A stretch of 64,000 nucleotides of DNA from Glaciibacter superstes DSM 21135 (GTDB lineage Bacteria > Actinomycetota > Actinomycetes > Actinomycetales > Microbacteriaceae): contig NZ_ATWH01000006.1 in assembly GCF_000421145.1 (NCBI RefSeq), positions 124,001 to 188,000 on the forward strand, given 5' to 3'. The notes under the pieces are model-generated. The model made no database searches. It was not told the DNA's origin and saw nothing but the letters and a program-made list of their open reading frames with translations. Below are positions 1 to 8,588 of the stretch, piece after piece; the stretch's first letter is position 1; every line of letters starts with the position of its first letter. Position numbers and translations under genes: made by a program.

Positions 1-603
1 CTGGCCGAAGAGGTCCTGGTCGAGTTCGAACGTTGAGAGGTTACGGGCATTCACGCCGACCAGCTCCGCGCCGATGTCGAGGGCGCGGGAGATCTCCTCC
101 GCGCTGTGCGTCTCGACCAGCGCGGTCATCCCCAGTTCACGGATGAGTCCGTGCAGCGACAACAGGGTTGGCTGGTCGAGTGCTGCGACGATCAGCAGCA
201 CCAGGTCGGCGCCAGAGGCCCTGGCTTCGAACACCTGGTACGGATCGCCGATGAAGTCCTTGCGCAGAACGGGCACGGTCACCGCAGCGCGCACCTGTTC
301 GAGGTCGTCGAGCGACCCTCCGAAACGGCGACCCTCTGTCAGCACGCTGATGGCACTCGCCCCACCGGCCTCGTAGGAGACGGCGAGGGCCGCGGGGTCG
401 GCAATCTCCGCCAGGGCACCGCGAGAGGGGCTGGCGCGCTTGACCTCGGCGATGATCTTGACCTGATCTGCAGGAGCGAGCGCGGCCAGCGCGTCAAGCG
501 CAGCCGGGCGCTCAGTTGCGGCAGTCTCGACGACCGTGGCAGGCCTGGCCTGTCTACGCTCCTCGGCGTCGGCGAGGGCACCGGCCAGGAGTTCGTTCAA
601 CAC
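1..603 (-). CDS. trpC: Indole-3-glycerol phosphate synthase (partial, C-terminus outside window)
   Basis: Catalyses ring closure of carboxyphenylamino-deoxyribulose phosphate to indole-3-glycerol phosphate, the fourth step of tryptophan synthesis, in the cytoplasm. The 201 residues visible form the first two thirds of a TIM barrel. Recognisable are the [14 protein letters not shown] strand-1 motif, the [13 protein letters not shown] motif, LVLLIVAAL and [14 protein letters not shown]. The gene runs off the left edge after residue 201 of a usual ~260. Start: GTG at 603, four bases after the stop of the small membrane protein gene (TGA 610-608); a TTG follows directly. No ATG is available upstream in frame. 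It is the last visible gene of the his/trp transcription unit. Confidence 0.93.
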   Translation of the reverse strand, partial: MLNELLAGALADAEERRQARPATVVETAATERPAALDALAALAPADQVKIIAEVKRASPSRGALAEIADPAALAVSYEAGGASAISVLTEGRRFGGSLDDLEQVRAAVTVPVLRKDFIGDPYQVFEARASGADLVLLIVAALDQPTLLSLHGLIRELGMTALVETHSAEEISRALDIGAELVGVNARNLSTFELDQDLFGQ

Positions 604-607
604 CGGG

Positions 608-832
608 TCAGTGGCTCGTCGATGACGAGCTGTTGGCGCCGTAGCCGACACGAGCCATGATCCAGCCAACGATCAGTCCGGCGACCAGCAGCGCAGCGGA
701 CGCCCAGACCAGCCATTGCATATCCAAGAAGAAAGCGACGGTGCCGATGACAAACGCCACCAGCATGATCGTGACAGCGGTCCATGCCGCCAGCGAGTGC
801 CCGTGACCAGGGTCGACTGACTCGATGCTCAT
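608..832 (-). CDS. Small Trp-operon membrane protein (HGxxPAAW / DUF6704-like)
   Basis: A 74-residue protein with two predicted membrane helices (about residues 18-38 and 42-62). It carries the signature [11 protein letters not shown] before the first helix, a variant of the HGxxPAAW motif of a small actinobacterial family typically found between the Trp-associated membrane protein and trpC. Its function is unknown; the position suggests a link to tryptophan synthesis or its membrane environment, which is inference. GGAG lies just ahead of the ATG at 832. The tail is Ser-rich (NSSSSTSH). Confidence 0.85.
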   Translation of the reverse strand: MSIESVDPGHGHSLAAWTAVTIMLVAFVIGTVAFFLDMQWLVWASAALLVAGLIVGWIMARVGYGANSSSSTSH

Positions 833-865
833 TGTTCTCCTTCTGCGTGACAGTGCCCTCCAAGT

Positions 866-1579
866 CTAGCGGGGGCCAGTCGTTGGTCCGGTCGTCGGTC
901 CAGTCGTCGGGTCGGTCGTCGGATCGGTCGTCGGATCGGTCGTCGGGTCGTCGCCGCGGCTCAGCTCATCCCAGTCGTCGACAGCGTCGTGGCTTCGGTC
1001 GTCTTCCTGGTCGCTCACCGGCTCAAAACGGGTCGCCTGGTATCGCTTGGTGGGGCCCTGCCACCGGCGGGCGGAGAAGACGATTCCGAGGCCCGCGATC
1101 ACCATGATGCCGGCCGCGAGGATCGCGATCCAGGGCCAGAAAGTCGGTGCCGGGTCGACGGTGCCGATCAGGGAGGACTCCTTGCCTGCGATTCCCGTGA
1201 GCGCGGTGTATGCGGCGGCGCTGGCCGCGGAGGGGTCGACTATCGCCGAGATGGCCGAGATGAACACCGAGACCCCGAGCAGGACCTCCAGAATGCCGAG
1301 GATGATGCGGATGATCACACCAGCGATGCTGAGGGCGCCCGCAAGAGCCAGCCCTGCCAGTGCGAGTGCAGTCAAGGCAGGGGCAGCGTGGGCGCCGTCG
1401 ACCGCGAGCGGCTGCATCGCCCCACCGTGCCCGGCGATGGCAACCTGGGCGTTGATCCAGACCTGCGTCCAGGCGAGCAGCGCCAGTGCGCTGGCGAGTA
1501 GCACGGCGACGATGAGCCCGAGTTTGAGCCGACGACTGCCCGCGGCATTCGTTCGCAGGGGCTTCGCTGTGTCGGACAT
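866..1579 (-). CDS. Trp biosynthesis-associated membrane protein (TIGR02234-like)
   Basis: A 237-residue membrane protein with about four hydrophobic helices (around residues 20-38, 68-88, 90-112 and 150-170). It matches the family of unknown function that sits between trpE and trpC in many Actinobacteria. The WTQVW segment after helix 1 and the ARRW segment after the last helix are family-like. The ATG at 1579 abuts the trpE stop at 1580-1582, so the two are probably translationally coupled. The C-terminal tail from about residue 208 is cytoplasmic and hydrophilic, and ends in a run of TTDP/TTGP tetrapeptides encoded by a 12-bp tandem repeat. That tail is not part of the conserved family core. 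Confidence 0.85.
   Translation of the reverse strand: MSDTAKPLRTNAAGSRRLKLGLIVAVLLASALALLAWTQVWINAQVAIAGHGGAMQPLAVDGAHAAPALTALALAGLALAGALSIAGVIIRIILGILEVLLGVSVFISAISAIVDPSAASAAAYTALTGIAGKESSLIGTVDPAPTFWPWIAILAAGIMVIAGLGIVFSARRWQGPTKRYQATRFEPVSDQEDDRSHDAVDDWDELSRGDDPTTDPTTDPTTDPTTGPTTGPTTGPR
877..948 (-). repeat. 12-bp tandem repeat, six units, in the tail of the Trp membrane protein
   Basis: Six consecutive 12-base units of the form cggtcgtcggat with single-base variants (two adjacent units identical) fill 877-948 on the plus strand. On the minus strand they encode the repeated tetrapeptide TTDP or TTGP just before the stop codon. The period is a multiple of three, so copy-number changes would not shift the frame. 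Confidence 0.9.
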
Positions 1580-3121
1580 CTACGACACTCGCCGCATGGC
1601 GTTGGCCACCGCGACGGCCCGCAGCGGGGCGGCCGCCTTGTTCTGCGACTCCTGGTACTCCGATGCCGGGTCGGAGTCGGCGACAAGGCCGCCACCTGCC
1701 TGCACGCGGGCGACTCCGTCTGCGATGGTGGCGGTGCGGATCGCGATTGCGAGGTCGGCGTCGCCGGCGAAGCCGAAGTAGCCGACCACTCCCCCATACA
1801 CGCCGCGCTGAACGGGTTCGAGCTCGTCGATGATCTCGAGGGCCCGTGGTTTCGGCGCGCCGGAGAGCGTGCCGGCTGGGAAAGTCGCCCGAAACACGTC
1901 GATCGCGTCCTGTCCTGGACGGATATCGCCTTCGACAGAGGAGACGAGATGCATGATGTGGCTGAACCGCTCGATGCGCATGAACTCGGTCACCTCAACG
2001 GAACCGGCCGTGCACACCTTGAGCAGGTCGTTGCGCGCCAGGTCGACCAACATCAGGTGTTCTGCGCGTTCCTTCGGGTCTCCAGCGAGTTCTGCCTCGT
2101 AGTCTGCGTCGGCTTCCGGGGTCGCCCCGCGCGGCTTAGAGCCGGCTATCGGATGCGTGAACGCGCGTCCGTTCTGCACCTTCACGAGGGCTTCTGGTGA
2201 CGAGCCGACAATCCAGTACGGGTCGCCGGCCGGGGACTCGAGGCTGAGGAGATACATGTATGGGCTGGGGTTCAGGCTGCGCAGCACCCGGTACACATCG
2301 ATCGGATGCGCGGTGCACTCCTGGTCGAAGCGCTGCGAGACCACAACCTGGAAGATGTCGCCGTCGACGATGTACTGCTTTGACGTCTCGACAGCGGCCA
2401 GGAAGTCTGCGCGTTCCGTGCGGTTGACGGGCGAGGCAGGCGTCGACAGGTCAACCTCAGCGAGCCAGGCTTCGCCGGGTTGTGCGAGCCTTCGCTGCAG
2501 TGAATCGAGGCGTTCCTGTGCGCCGGACCAGAGGGCATCCGTCGAATCGGTATCGTCGTTCAGCACGTTGGCGATGAGCTGGACGGTGCCGTACTTATGG
2601 TCGAGGACGACGAGGTCGGCAACAAAGCTGAATGCTTGCCCTGGCACGTCGTAGTCGGCCGGCGGCTGGTTCGGGAGCCGCTCGAGCTGGCGAATCGCCT
2701 CCCAGCCAATGAAGCCGACGAGACCGCCGGTGAGCGGCGGGTGGCCGGGCAGCCTCGGTGTCTGCCAGCGCTGGAACAGGTGGGCGAGCACGTCGAGCGG
2801 GCCACCGGATGCCGCATCGCCGATTGCACGCTCTGCGCTGATTCCATAGTCGAGCCAGCGAGCCGCATCGCCCTCCTGGCTGAGCACGCCGAAGGAGGAG
2901 ACGCCGACAAAGGAGAATCGCGACCAGATGCCGCCCTGCTCTGCCGATTCGAGCAGGAAACTGCCGGGCACACCGTTCGCGAGTTTGCGGAAGATGCCGA
3001 CCGGCGTCTCGCCGTCTGCGAAGAGTTCGCGGATGACCGGAATCACCCGGTACTCGTCGATCAGTGCACGGAACTGACCTTCGGTAGTGGAGCCGGTGCT
3101 CGGTTCGGCTGCGGGACTCAC
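1580..3121 (-). CDS. trpE: Anthranilate synthase component I
   Basis: Converts chorismate and ammonia (from a TrpG glutaminase not seen here) to anthranilate, the committed step of tryptophan synthesis. At 513 residues it is full length. The N-terminal SFLLES motif (about residues 54-59) is the element that binds feedback-inhibiting tryptophan. The chorismate-binding domain shows [42 protein letters not shown] and [19 protein letters not shown]. It overlaps hisI by four bases (GTGA at 3118-3121), so translation is coupled. No paired trpG is visible in the window. Confidence 0.96.
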   Translation of the reverse strand: MSPAAEPSTGSTTEGQFRALIDEYRVIPVIRELFADGETPVGIFRKLANGVPGSFLLESAEQGGIWSRFSFVGVSSFGVLSQEGDAARWLDYGISAERAIGDAASGGPLDVLAHLFQRWQTPRLPGHPPLTGGLVGFIGWEAIRQLERLPNQPPADYDVPGQAFSFVADLVVLDHKYGTVQLIANVLNDDTDSTDALWSGAQERLDSLQRRLAQPGEAWLAEVDLSTPASPVNRTERADFLAAVETSKQYIVDGDIFQVVVSQRFDQECTAHPIDVYRVLRSLNPSPYMYLLSLESPAGDPYWIVGSSPEALVKVQNGRAFTHPIAGSKPRGATPEADADYEAELAGDPKERAEHLMLVDLARNDLLKVCTAGSVEVTEFMRIERFSHIMHLVSSVEGDIRPGQDAIDVFRATFPAGTLSGAPKPRALEIIDELEPVQRGVYGGVVGYFGFAGDADLAIAIRTATIADGVARVQAGGGLVADSDPASEYQESQNKAAAPLRAVAVANAMRRVS

Positions 3122-3480
3122 GATGAACTCTCCCCTGGCAAAACGACCACATCAACTGCTCGGCCGTCGAAACACGTGTGGGTTCCGGTGTGGCAGGCCG
3201 CACCGATCTGGTCCACCTTCACCAGGAGGGTGTCGCCGTCGCAGTCAAGCGCGGCGGAACGCACAAACTGCACGTTTCCCGAGGTGTCGCCTTTTCGCCA
3301 GTATTCCTGCCTGCTGCGCGACCAGAAGGTCACGCGGCCCTCGGTCAGCGTTCGTCGCATCGCTTCGCGGTCCATCCAGCCGAGCATGAGCACCTCGCCG
3401 GTGTCCCACTGCTGAATGACAGCGGGCAGGAGGTCACCCGTGGAGAAGACGGCCCGGTCGAGATCCTGTTCTGTCGTCAT
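3118..3480 (-). CDS. hisI: Phosphoribosyl-AMP cyclohydrolase
   Basis: Opens the adenine ring of phosphoribosyl-AMP, third step of histidine synthesis. The 120-residue size fits the stand-alone HisI; HisE is a separate gene at 5176-5439. Metal and substrate motifs visible are [31 protein letters not shown] and [12 protein letters not shown], carrying the Asp and Cys residues that bind Mg and Zn. It overlaps hisF by four bases (ATGA at 3477-3480) and trpE at its other end, and so forms the hinge between the his and trp parts of the operon. Confidence 0.96.
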   Translation of the reverse strand: MTTEQDLDRAVFSTGDLLPAVIQQWDTGEVLMLGWMDREAMRRTLTEGRVTFWSRSRQEYWRKGDTSGNVQFVRSAALDCDGDTLLVKVDQIGAACHTGTHTCFDGRAVDVVVLPGESSS

Positions 3481-4241
3481 GTTCGTACCACCATTCCGGC
3501 ATCCGTCAGCTCTCGCTTGACGTCGCCAACCGTCAGTTCCGCGTTATGGAAGACCGACGCAGCCAGAACTGCATCGGCGCCGGCAGAGATGGCAGGCGGG
3601 AAGTCCGCGGCCTTCCCCGCTCCACCAGAGGCGATGACGGGCACTCTGCTGATGGCGCGCATCGCCTCGATAAGTTCGATGTCGAAACCCTGTTTGGTGC
3701 CGTCGGCGTCGATCGAGTTCACCAGAAGCTCGCCAACGCCACGTTCGATCGAGGCCGCCGCCCACTCGAGTGCGTCGAGGTCGGTCTCTGTGCGACCGCC
3801 GTGGGTGGTGACGACAAAACCGGATGCGGTTCGCTCACTTCTCTTCACGTCGAGTGAGAGCACCAGAACCTGCGCGCCGTACCGATCGGCGATCTCGTTG
3901 ATCAGCCCTGGCCGACTTATCGCCGCACTGTTCACCCCGACCTTGTCTGCGCCGCTGGCCTGGAGTCTCGCGACGTCATCAACGCTGCGGATGCCGCCTC
4001 CGACGGTGAGCGGGATGAACACCTGTTCCGCCGTCGCCCGCACCACGTCGTAGGTTGTCGAACGGTTGTCGACAGTTGCCGTGACATCGAGGAAGGTGAG
4101 TTCGTCTGCGCCCTGCTCGTAGTAGCGCTTGGCGAGCTCGACCGGATCCCCGGCGTCGCGGAGGTTCAGGAAGTTGACACCCTTCACGACGCGACCGGCG
4201 GCCACGTCGAGGCAGGGGATCACACGTACAGAGAGGCTCAT
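3477..4241 (-). CDS. hisF: Imidazole glycerol phosphate synthase, cyclase subunit
   Basis: With HisH (not in this window) it forms imidazole glycerol phosphate and AICAR from PRFAR and ammonia. At 254 residues it is a full TIM barrel. The two catalytic aspartates are visible in [16 protein letters not shown] (Asp near residue 11) and [11 protein letters not shown]. Phosphate loops TVGGGIRS and [13 protein letters not shown] are intact. It starts two bases after the hisG stop and overlaps hisI by four bases, inside the mixed his-trp operon. Confidence 0.96.
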   Translation of the reverse strand: MSLSVRVIPCLDVAAGRVVKGVNFLNLRDAGDPVELAKRYYEQGADELTFLDVTATVDNRSTTYDVVRATAEQVFIPLTVGGGIRSVDDVARLQASGADKVGVNSAAISRPGLINEIADRYGAQVLVLSLDVKRSERTASGFVVTTHGGRTETDLDALEWAAASIERGVGELLVNSIDADGTKQGFDIELIEAMRAISRVPVIASGGAGKAADFPPAISAGADAVLAASVFHNAELTVGDVKRELTDAGMVVRT

Positions 4242-4243
4242 GA

Positions 4244-5083
4244 CTACAACCGGGCGTTGTGGATCGTACTGATCAGGATGGCGCGGGCTCCGAGGTCGTA
4301 CAGCGAGTCCATCACCAGATTCATGTCGACGCGCGGGATCATCACCCTGACCGCGACCCAGTCCGGGTCGTGCAGGGACGATACGGTCGGAGACTCCATT
4401 CCAGAGGCCAGAGCGGCCGCCTCATCGAGCTTGGCGAGCGGAATGTCGTAGTCCATCATCACGTACTGCCTGGCGACCACCACTCCCTGAAGTCGGCGCA
4501 GCAGGGTGGAAATGCCGGGATTGTCGTTGGCCGAGCTGATGAGCACCGCTGTTGACACGAGGATGACCGGGCCGAAGATCTCCAGGCCGGCCTTTCTCAG
4601 CGTTGAGCCGGTGGAGACGACGTCGGCCACGGCATCCGCAACGCCCAACTGCACAGCAGATTCGACGGCTCCGTCGAGGGTGACCAACTCGACGCTGACG
4701 TCGTGTTCTGCGAGAAATGTCTCGACCAGGCCCGGAAAACTGGTCGCGACGCGGAGTCCGGTCATGTCGGAGAGTTCACGGAAGCGGCCAGCCGGCCCGG
4801 CGAACCGGAAGGTGGAGTCGCCGAAGTCGAGGCTGGCGATCTCGAGGGCTGGAGAGTGAGAGTCGAGGAGGAAGTCACGGCCGGTGATTCCGACGTCGAG
4901 TGCGCCTGAGCCGACATAGGTGGCGATGTCGCGCGGGCGCAGATAGAAGAATTCGACGTCGTTGCGTGGATCGGAAACGACGAGGTCGCGCGGGTCGCTG
5001 CGGCCGGTGTAACCGGCTTCGAACAGCATCTGGGCGGCGATTTCGGACAGAGTGCCCTTGTTGGGGACGGCGATTCTGAGCAT
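4244..5083 (-). CDS. hisG: ATP phosphoribosyltransferase (long form)
   Basis: First step of histidine synthesis: ATP plus PRPP gives phosphoribosyl-ATP; feedback-inhibited by histidine. At 279 residues it is the long HisG type with a C-terminal regulatory domain of about 75 residues (from [18 protein letters not shown]), so no HisZ is needed. The N-terminus [14 protein letters not shown] and the PRPP-binding segment [19 protein letters not shown] are typical. Upstream lies a 90-base gap to hisE holding an exact 15-bp duplication; downstream hisF follows after two bases. Confidence 0.96.
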   Translation of the reverse strand: MLRIAVPNKGTLSEIAAQMLFEAGYTGRSDPRDLVVSDPRNDVEFFYLRPRDIATYVGSGALDVGITGRDFLLDSHSPALEIASLDFGDSTFRFAGPAGRFRELSDMTGLRVATSFPGLVETFLAEHDVSVELVTLDGAVESAVQLGVADAVADVVSTGSTLRKAGLEIFGPVILVSTAVLISSANDNPGISTLLRRLQGVVVARQYVMMDYDIPLAKLDEAAALASGMESPTVSSLHDPDWVAVRVMIPRVDMNLVMDSLYDLGARAILISTIHNARL

Positions 5084-5138
5084 GAGTTACTTTCTGCGCT
5101 GAGTGGTCTACGTGGTCATCTGGGGTGCGTCAGCACTG

Positions 5139-5168
5139 TGTTCATCAGTACGGTGTTCATCAGTACGG
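5139..5168. repeat. Exact 15-bp tandem duplication between hisE and hisG
   Basis: The 15-mer tgttcatcagtacgg occurs twice head to tail at 5139-5153 and 5154-5168, in the 92-base gap between the hisE stop and the hisG start. No hairpin with a T-run is obvious in the gap. It may be a simple slippage duplication. Confidence 0.85.
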
Positions 5169-5175
5169 CGCCAGA

Positions 5176-5439
5176 TCACAGATGTCGGTACACATCGGCG
5201 GGGGTGAGCCCCTTCGCGAGAAGCAGGACTTGCAGGTGGTAGAGCAGCTGTGAGATCTCTTCCGCGGTCTCCTCGTCGCTCTGGTACTCCGCGGCCATCC
5301 AGACCTCTGCGGCCTCTTCCACGATCTTCTTGCCGATCGCGTGCACCCCGGCGTCCAGTTCACGCACGGTGCCTGAGCCTTCCGGCCTGGTGCGCGCCTT
5401 CTCCTGGAGCCCGGCGAAGAGGTCGTCGAAAGTTTTCAC
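5176..5439 (-). CDS. hisE: Phosphoribosyl-ATP pyrophosphatase
   Basis: Hydrolyses phosphoribosyl-ATP to phosphoribosyl-AMP, second step of histidine synthesis. The 87-residue all-helical MazG-like fold shows the metal-binding acidic pattern in [39 protein letters not shown], split here as [11 protein letters not shown] and [12 protein letters not shown]. Stand-alone HisE is usual in Actinobacteria. It lies 12 bases after the rpe stop and 92 bases before hisG, so it either opens the his-trp operon or continues from rpe. Confidence 0.95.
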   Translation of the reverse strand: MKTFDDLFAGLQEKARTRPEGSGTVRELDAGVHAIGKKIVEEAAEVWMAAEYQSDEETAEEISQLLYHLQVLLLAKGLTPADVYRHL

Positions 5440-5451
5440 CTCTACAGGCTA

Positions 5452-6120
5452 CTAGTGCGCGTGCGAGTGGGCAGTCGCCGTTTCACGGAGCCGGGTGACC
5501 TGTTCCGCCGGATCACCGGTCGCGAAGATGCTGGAGCCGGCAACGAAGGTGTCTGCGCCTGCCTCGGCCGCTATCACGATCGTCTTCTCATTGATACCGC
5601 CATCGACCTGCAACCACACATCAAGTCCCCGTTCACGGACGACGTCAGCGACCGTGCGGAGTTTCGGCATCACGGACTCCTGGAACCTCTGACCGCCGAA
5701 GCCGGGTTCGACGGTCATGATCAGGATCTGATCGAATTCGTCGATGTGATCGAGGTACCCAGTGACATCGGTTCCCGGCTTCAGGGCGATGCCCGCGTGG
5801 GCGCCGAGAGAACGAAGAGTACGAGCCAGCGCAACGGGTTCCTGGGTTGCCTCGGCATGGAAGGTGACAAAGGACGCGCCGACCTCGGCATAGCCTGGGG
5901 CGAACCGGTCGGGATCGTCGATCATGAGGTGCACGTCGAGCGGAAGGGGTGACACCTCTTGCAATCGCTTGACCATCTGAAGCCCGAACGTGAGGTTCGG
6001 CACAAAATGGTTGTCCATGACGTCGACGTGCACCAGATCAGCGGTGGGAATGCTGTTCAGCTCACGCTCGAAATTGACAAAATCGGCGGCGAGAATACTC
6101 GGATTGATCCTGATCGGCAT
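5452..6120 (-). CDS. rpe: Ribulose-phosphate 3-epimerase
   Basis: Interconverts ribulose 5-phosphate and xylulose 5-phosphate in the pentose phosphate pathway. TIM-barrel motifs are INPSILAADFVNFERELN, HVDVMDNHFVPNLTFG (metal and catalytic Asp), LMIDDPDRF, MTVEPGFGGQRFQE and VDGGINEKT. The ATG at 6120 gives the typical N-terminus MPIRINPSIL; a GTG at 6129 would add three residues. Length from ATG is 222 residues. Pentose phosphates feed PRPP for the his and trp genes immediately downstream. Confidence 0.95.
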   Translation of the reverse strand: MPIRINPSILAADFVNFERELNSIPTADLVHVDVMDNHFVPNLTFGLQMVKRLQEVSPLPLDVHLMIDDPDRFAPGYAEVGASFVTFHAEATQEPVALARTLRSLGAHAGIALKPGTDVTGYLDHIDEFDQILIMTVEPGFGGQRFQESVMPKLRTVADVVRERGLDVWLQVDGGINEKTIVIAAEAGADTFVAGSSIFATGDPAEQVTRLRETATAHSHAH

Positions 6121-6159
6121 GGCCTTCACTTTACCGGGCGCGTCAGCGGCATCCGCAGG

Positions 6160-7674
6160 TCAGGCCGTGCGCTCGAGGAGGGTGATGAACATAGCGTCGG
6201 TGCCGTGGCGGTGCGGCCAGAGCTGCACGCTGCCGGAATCACCCGCCAGATCGAGCTCGTTCCGCGCGATCCCTTGCACGATAGCCGCCGTGTCGAGCGT
6301 GCGAACGCTCTCGCCCCATGACTTCAACGCGGTCGCCACGATCCCCTGTGTCTCCCCGAGGTGCGGCGAGCAGGTCACATAGGCGAGGATCCCGCCGACC
6401 TTCAGCGCGTGGAGCGCCGAATCGATCAACTCCGACTGCAGAACGGACAGCGCCGCGACATCCGTCGGCTGCTTGCGCCAGCGTGCCTCTGGTCGCCGGC
6501 GCAATGCGCCGAGCCCGGTGCACGGTGCATCAAGGAGGATGCGGTCGAAGGTGTCTGGGTGACTGGCGCCGACACCCGTGCCGTCCAGCTCCCAGACCGG
6601 CACCTCCTCCGGCAGTGCAGCGAGAGCGTTCCGCACCAGGCCGGCGCGCGCAGGAATGAGCTCGTTCGCGAACAGTTTTGCTCCACCCCGCCGTGCCTCA
6701 GCACCGAGCAACACGGCCTTGCCTCCCGGGCCGGCGCAGAGGTCGAGCCAGCGTTCGCCAGCAGCGATTGGCCTCGCCCTGCTCAGACTGAGTGCCGCGA
6801 GTTGCGAGCCTTCGTCTTGAACCCTGACGCGCCCTGCGTACTCCGTGACAAGCTCAAGCGGGTCTCCCCCGGCCAGCGTGAAACCGACCGGAGAATAGCG
6901 GTCTGCCTCACCGAGACCGTGGGTCGGGCCAGTGGCGGCCGCGTCGCCGTCGTCTGCCTCGACCCCGGAAAGTCCGGGAAGCACAACCATGTTCACCCGT
7001 GGTGCAGCGTTGTCTGCAGCAAGGAGATCGGCCAGCTCGTTCTCCCGCCCCTCTGCCCTGAGCGCCTGCCGGAACGCCCGCACCACCCAGACCGGGTGAG
7101 AGTGTTCGGCCGCGAATGCCTCGTCTTCGTTCTTCGCACCGGCCAGCACTTGCTCACGCCATTCATCAGCACTGGTGCGGGAGATTGCTCGAAGCACACC
7201 GTTGCAGAACCCGGTCGCCGACCGCGAGCCGACCTGCCTGGCCAGAACAACCGACTCGTTCACGGCCGCGTGGGTTGCCACCCGCGTTGCGAGCAACTGG
7301 TGGGTTCCGAGGCGCAGCACGTCGAGTATCGCCGGGTCGATCGACGTCACCGGCCTCGCCGCGGCCAGCGAGATCACCCGATCGTAGAAACCCTGCATCC
7401 GCAGGGTTCCGTAGGTGAGCTCGGTGGCCAGGGCCGCGTCTGCCTGGCTGAGGCGCGCCCGTTTGATCTTTGTCGGCAGCAGCAGATTGGCGTAGGCGTC
7501 GGAGTCACCGACTGCGGCAATGACCTCGTAGGCGATTCGCCTGGCCGGCTGTACAAACTCCCCGGTGCGTGATTGCGCTCGGCCGTGTTCACGGCCGCGT
7601 TCAGGACCGCGCGCGGAGCCGTTGCCCACAGTCTGCCCAGTGCCTTTGCCCCGTGACTCGCTCTTCTCGCTCAC
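6160..7674 (-). CDS. rsmB: 16S rRNA (cytosine-967-C5)-methyltransferase
   Basis: Methylates C967 of 16S rRNA using S-adenosylmethionine. After a basic, low-complexity N-terminus (about residues 1-38) come a NusB-like RNA-binding domain (about 40-170) and a Rossmann methyltransferase domain. The SAM loop is LDLCAGPGGKAVLLG. The two cysteines expected of the family are in LLDAPCTGLGALRRRPEARWR and AYVTCSPHLGETQ, the latter normally the nucleophile or release pair. I choose the GTG at 7674, which overlaps the fmt stop as GTGA. An in-frame start at 7710 would add 12 residues inside fmt and is less likely. Confidence 0.93.
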   Translation of the reverse strand: MSEKSESRGKGTGQTVGNGSARGPERGREHGRAQSRTGEFVQPARRIAYEVIAAVGDSDAYANLLLPTKIKRARLSQADAALATELTYGTLRMQGFYDRVISLAAARPVTSIDPAILDVLRLGTHQLLATRVATHAAVNESVVLARQVGSRSATGFCNGVLRAISRTSADEWREQVLAGAKNEDEAFAAEHSHPVWVVRAFRQALRAEGRENELADLLAADNAAPRVNMVVLPGLSGVEADDGDAAATGPTHGLGEADRYSPVGFTLAGGDPLELVTEYAGRVRVQDEGSQLAALSLSRARPIAAGERWLDLCAGPGGKAVLLGAEARRGGAKLFANELIPARAGLVRNALAALPEEVPVWELDGTGVGASHPDTFDRILLDAPCTGLGALRRRPEARWRKQPTDVAALSVLQSELIDSALHALKVGGILAYVTCSPHLGETQGIVATALKSWGESVRTLDTAAIVQGIARNELDLAGDSGSVQLWPHRHGTDAMFITLLERTA

Positions 7675-8588
7675 TCTGCGCTCACTTCCCGCGCGCCGAC
7701 CCCGCGCCACCAGTCTGCGGCAAGCATCGGCCTCTTCCCGGCCGGCTGCACTCGGAGAATCTCGATCGGGTCGGATCCGGTGCCGGCAAGAACCCGCTGG
7801 TCGACGCGGCGAATCACGCCGGGTGGCAGCGCCTCAAGACCGGTCGCCAGTACCGTTTCGAGGAGCTTGAAGCGGTCTTGGCCGACCAGTGTGAACGCGC
7901 CTGGCTCTGGAGTCACGCCCCTCACGCGGTTGTGCACGGATGACGCGGGCTCGGACCAGTCGACCCTCGCGTCATCGAGGGTCAGCTTCGGCGCCAGCGT
8001 CACTTCACCCCGCTGCGAGTGCGAAACCGCGGTGCCGACGGCGAGGGAGTTCACCACTCCGAGGAGCAGGTCGGCCCCGGTGTGGCTCAATGCGTCGAGC
8101 AACGAGCCGGCGGTCGCTCGCTCGTCGATCGGCATCGTGTTGGTTGCGAACACGTCTCCCGCATCGAGCTCCGGCACCAGCTGGAACACGGCCGCACCGG
8201 TTACCTCGTCACCGGCGATGACTGCGCGCTGCACCGGCGCGGCGCCCCGCCAGCGCGGCAGCAGCGAGAAGTGCAGGTTGATCCAGCCCAGTCGCGGAGC
8301 AGAGAGCAGGGGTTCACGCACGAGACCGCCGTAAGCCACAATGACTCCGAGGTCTGCACCCAGGGTGGCAATCGTTGCCGTTGCTGCGTCATCCAGGCGG
8401 TTGGTCTTCACGATGCCGAGCCCGAGTTCGGCTGCTGCCAGCGCCACCCGCGACGGGGTCAGCACCCGCTTCCGCCCGAGCGGCGCGTCGGCGCGAGACA
8501 CCACGGACACGATCTCGTGATCGGACGCGGCCAGGGCAAGAAGGCTCGGCACGGCAGCGGCCGGAGTACCGGCGAAAACGAGTTTCAT
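7671..8588 (-). CDS. fmt: Methionyl-tRNA formyltransferase
   Basis: Transfers a formyl group from 10-formyl-tetrahydrofolate to initiator Met-tRNA. 305 residues. N-terminal catalytic domain: MKLVFAGTPAAAVPSLLAL, INLHFSLLPRWRGAAPVQRAVIAGD (the HxSLLPxxRG motif with active His) and DAGDVF. C-terminal OB-like tRNA-binding domain from about residue 210. It is directly followed by rsmB (GTGA overlap) and preceded by priA (stop/start adjacent at 8588/8589), a common bacterial module. Confidence 0.96.
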   Translation of the reverse strand: MKLVFAGTPAAAVPSLLALAASDHEIVSVVSRADAPLGRKRVLTPSRVALAAAELGLGIVKTNRLDDAATATIATLGADLGVIVAYGGLVREPLLSAPRLGWINLHFSLLPRWRGAAPVQRAVIAGDEVTGAAVFQLVPELDAGDVFATNTMPIDERATAGSLLDALSHTGADLLLGVVNSLAVGTAVSHSQRGEVTLAPKLTLDDARVDWSEPASSVHNRVRGVTPEPGAFTLVGQDRFKLLETVLATGLEALPPGVIRRVDQRVLAGTGSDPIEILRVQPAGKRPMLAADWWRGVGAREVSAE

